Assembly (NCBI GenBank): GCA_947502975.1
Contig: CANNBV010000002.1
Coordinates: forward strand, 997,251 to 1,061,250
DNA: 64,000 nucleotides
Source of the DNA: an uncultured Flavobacteriaceae bacterium
Lineage (GTDB): Bacteria; Bacteroidota; Bacteroidia; Flavobacteriales; Flavobacteriaceae
Direction of reading: 5' to 3'
A program made the position numbers and the translations under genes. Shown here piece after piece: positions 63,676 through 64,000 of the stretch. The notes under the pieces were generated by a model that was not told where the DNA came from, searched no databases, and saw nothing but the letters and a program-made list of their open reading frames with translations. Each line of letters starts with the position of its first letter. Position 1 is the stretch's first letter.

Positions 63676-64000
63676 ATGAAATGCTATCAAAAAGAAATAC
63701 AACTAAAACCCCATTCTAGAGGATTTCATTTAATTACAGATGAAGTGTTGTATGCTCTTCCAGAACTCAAGGCAATTAATACTGGTATTTTACAAGTATT
63801 TATAAAACATACATCTGCTAGTTTAACCATAAACGAAAATGCAGATTACACGGTGAGAACCGATTTTGAAAGCCATTTTAATAAAATGATACCTGAAGAT
63901 GTACCGTATTATCAGCATACTTATGAAGGTTCTGACGATATGCCTGCTCATATCAAAGCTTCACTTTTAGGTGCTTCAGTTCAAATCCCTATTACTAGCG
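63676..64000 (+). CDS. YjbQ-family protein (partial, runs off the window)
   Basis: The first 108 residues from ATG at 63676 are within the window. The opening MKCYQKEIQLKPHSRGFHLI and the motif LQVFIKHTSASLTINENAD, followed by YQHTYEGSDDMPAHIKASLL, identify the UPF0047/YjbQ family. Database names include secondary thiamine-phosphate synthase enzyme. The His residues in the two motifs are characteristic. The 3' part lies beyond position 64000. It may belong to the EF-hand/lipoprotein transcription unit. Confidence 0.92.
   Translation, partial: MKCYQKEIQLKPHSRGFHLITDEVLYALPELKAINTGILQVFIKHTSASLTINENADYTVRTDFESHFNKMIPEDVPYYQHTYEGSDDMPAHIKASLLGASVQIPITS

Overview
The window is a chromosomal segment from a member of the Flavobacteriaceae (Bacteroidota). 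The evidence is the AT-rich composition, TAnnTTTG-type promoter elements, gliding-motility/type IX secretion genes (sprC, sprD, sprB, sprF), a split transketolase, a row of SurA-like isomerases and a MerR-crtI-crtB-crtZ-crtY zeaxanthin cluster. I cannot name the genus with confidence; a marine relative of Winogradskyella or Psychroserpens would fit. There are no insertion sequences, prophages, CRISPR arrays or clear pseudogenes. Gene density is high, and the only stretch above 300 bases without a protein gene (31690-32083) holds two tRNAs and a terminator.

Layout. 1-6300: a LysM/periplasmic-binding lipid-envelope type protein, a DUF922 protease-like protein, a tail-fibre-like secreted protein, a DUF3820 protein, a PfkB sugar kinase and a LETM1-related protein. 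6400-11500: a secreted DUF4331 locus apparently split over two genes, a TPR lipoprotein, and a leftward ECF sigma / anti-sigma / secreted-protein operon facing it. 11600-17000: three SurA/PpiC-type isomerases, a MoxR ATPase and a tiny GldL-like membrane protein. 17000-24300: a large membrane protein, aconitase, YtxH, a glyoxalase-like lipoprotein, MazG and a TlpA-type thioredoxin; the intergenic gaps between 21.2 and 23.8 kb carry three different dispersed-repeat relics. 24300-29250: carotenoid genes crtY-crtZ-crtB-crtI under a CarH/LitR-like cobalamin photoreceptor. 29400-35300: an octahaem cytochrome-HEAT-TPR lipoprotein, tRNA-Leu and tRNA-Lys, shikimate kinase, a phosphoribosyltransferase, an S4 RNA-binding protein, an FKBP lipoprotein with a calcium-binding tail and a porin-like barrel. 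35500-46900: a plug-only TonB-receptor-like protein, split transketolase, tgt, an LptF/LptG permease, an EamA transporter, accA, dnaB, a secreted GATase1-like protein, a lipoprotein and a HAD phosphatase. 47100-64000: a beta-helix secreted protein leading the sprC-sprD-sprB-sprF gliding adhesin operon, then an EF-hand protein, a lipoprotein and the start of yjbQ (cut by the window end).

How the genes work together. The strongest story is the gliding adhesin operon. SprB is a 2748-residue cell-surface repeat adhesin with a type-B type IX secretion signal, SprC carries the same type of signal, and SprD and SprF are outer-membrane PorP/SprF-family partners. Upstream of the operon I see four iterated TATTTCAT-type elements, two of them 20 bp apart, next to a TAnnTTTG box; this looks like a binding array for a LytTR-like or other dimeric regulator. 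The second regulatory story is the carotenoid cluster: the MerR protein keeps both signature motifs of adenosylcobalamin light sensors, and the same TTGTTTAAC motif lies in front of crtI and in front of the regulator's own gene. Other points worth following are a queuosine tRNA-guanine transglycosylase without the zinc-binding cysteines, the DUF4331 split, and a 20-nt motif shared upstream of the porin and plug-only genes.
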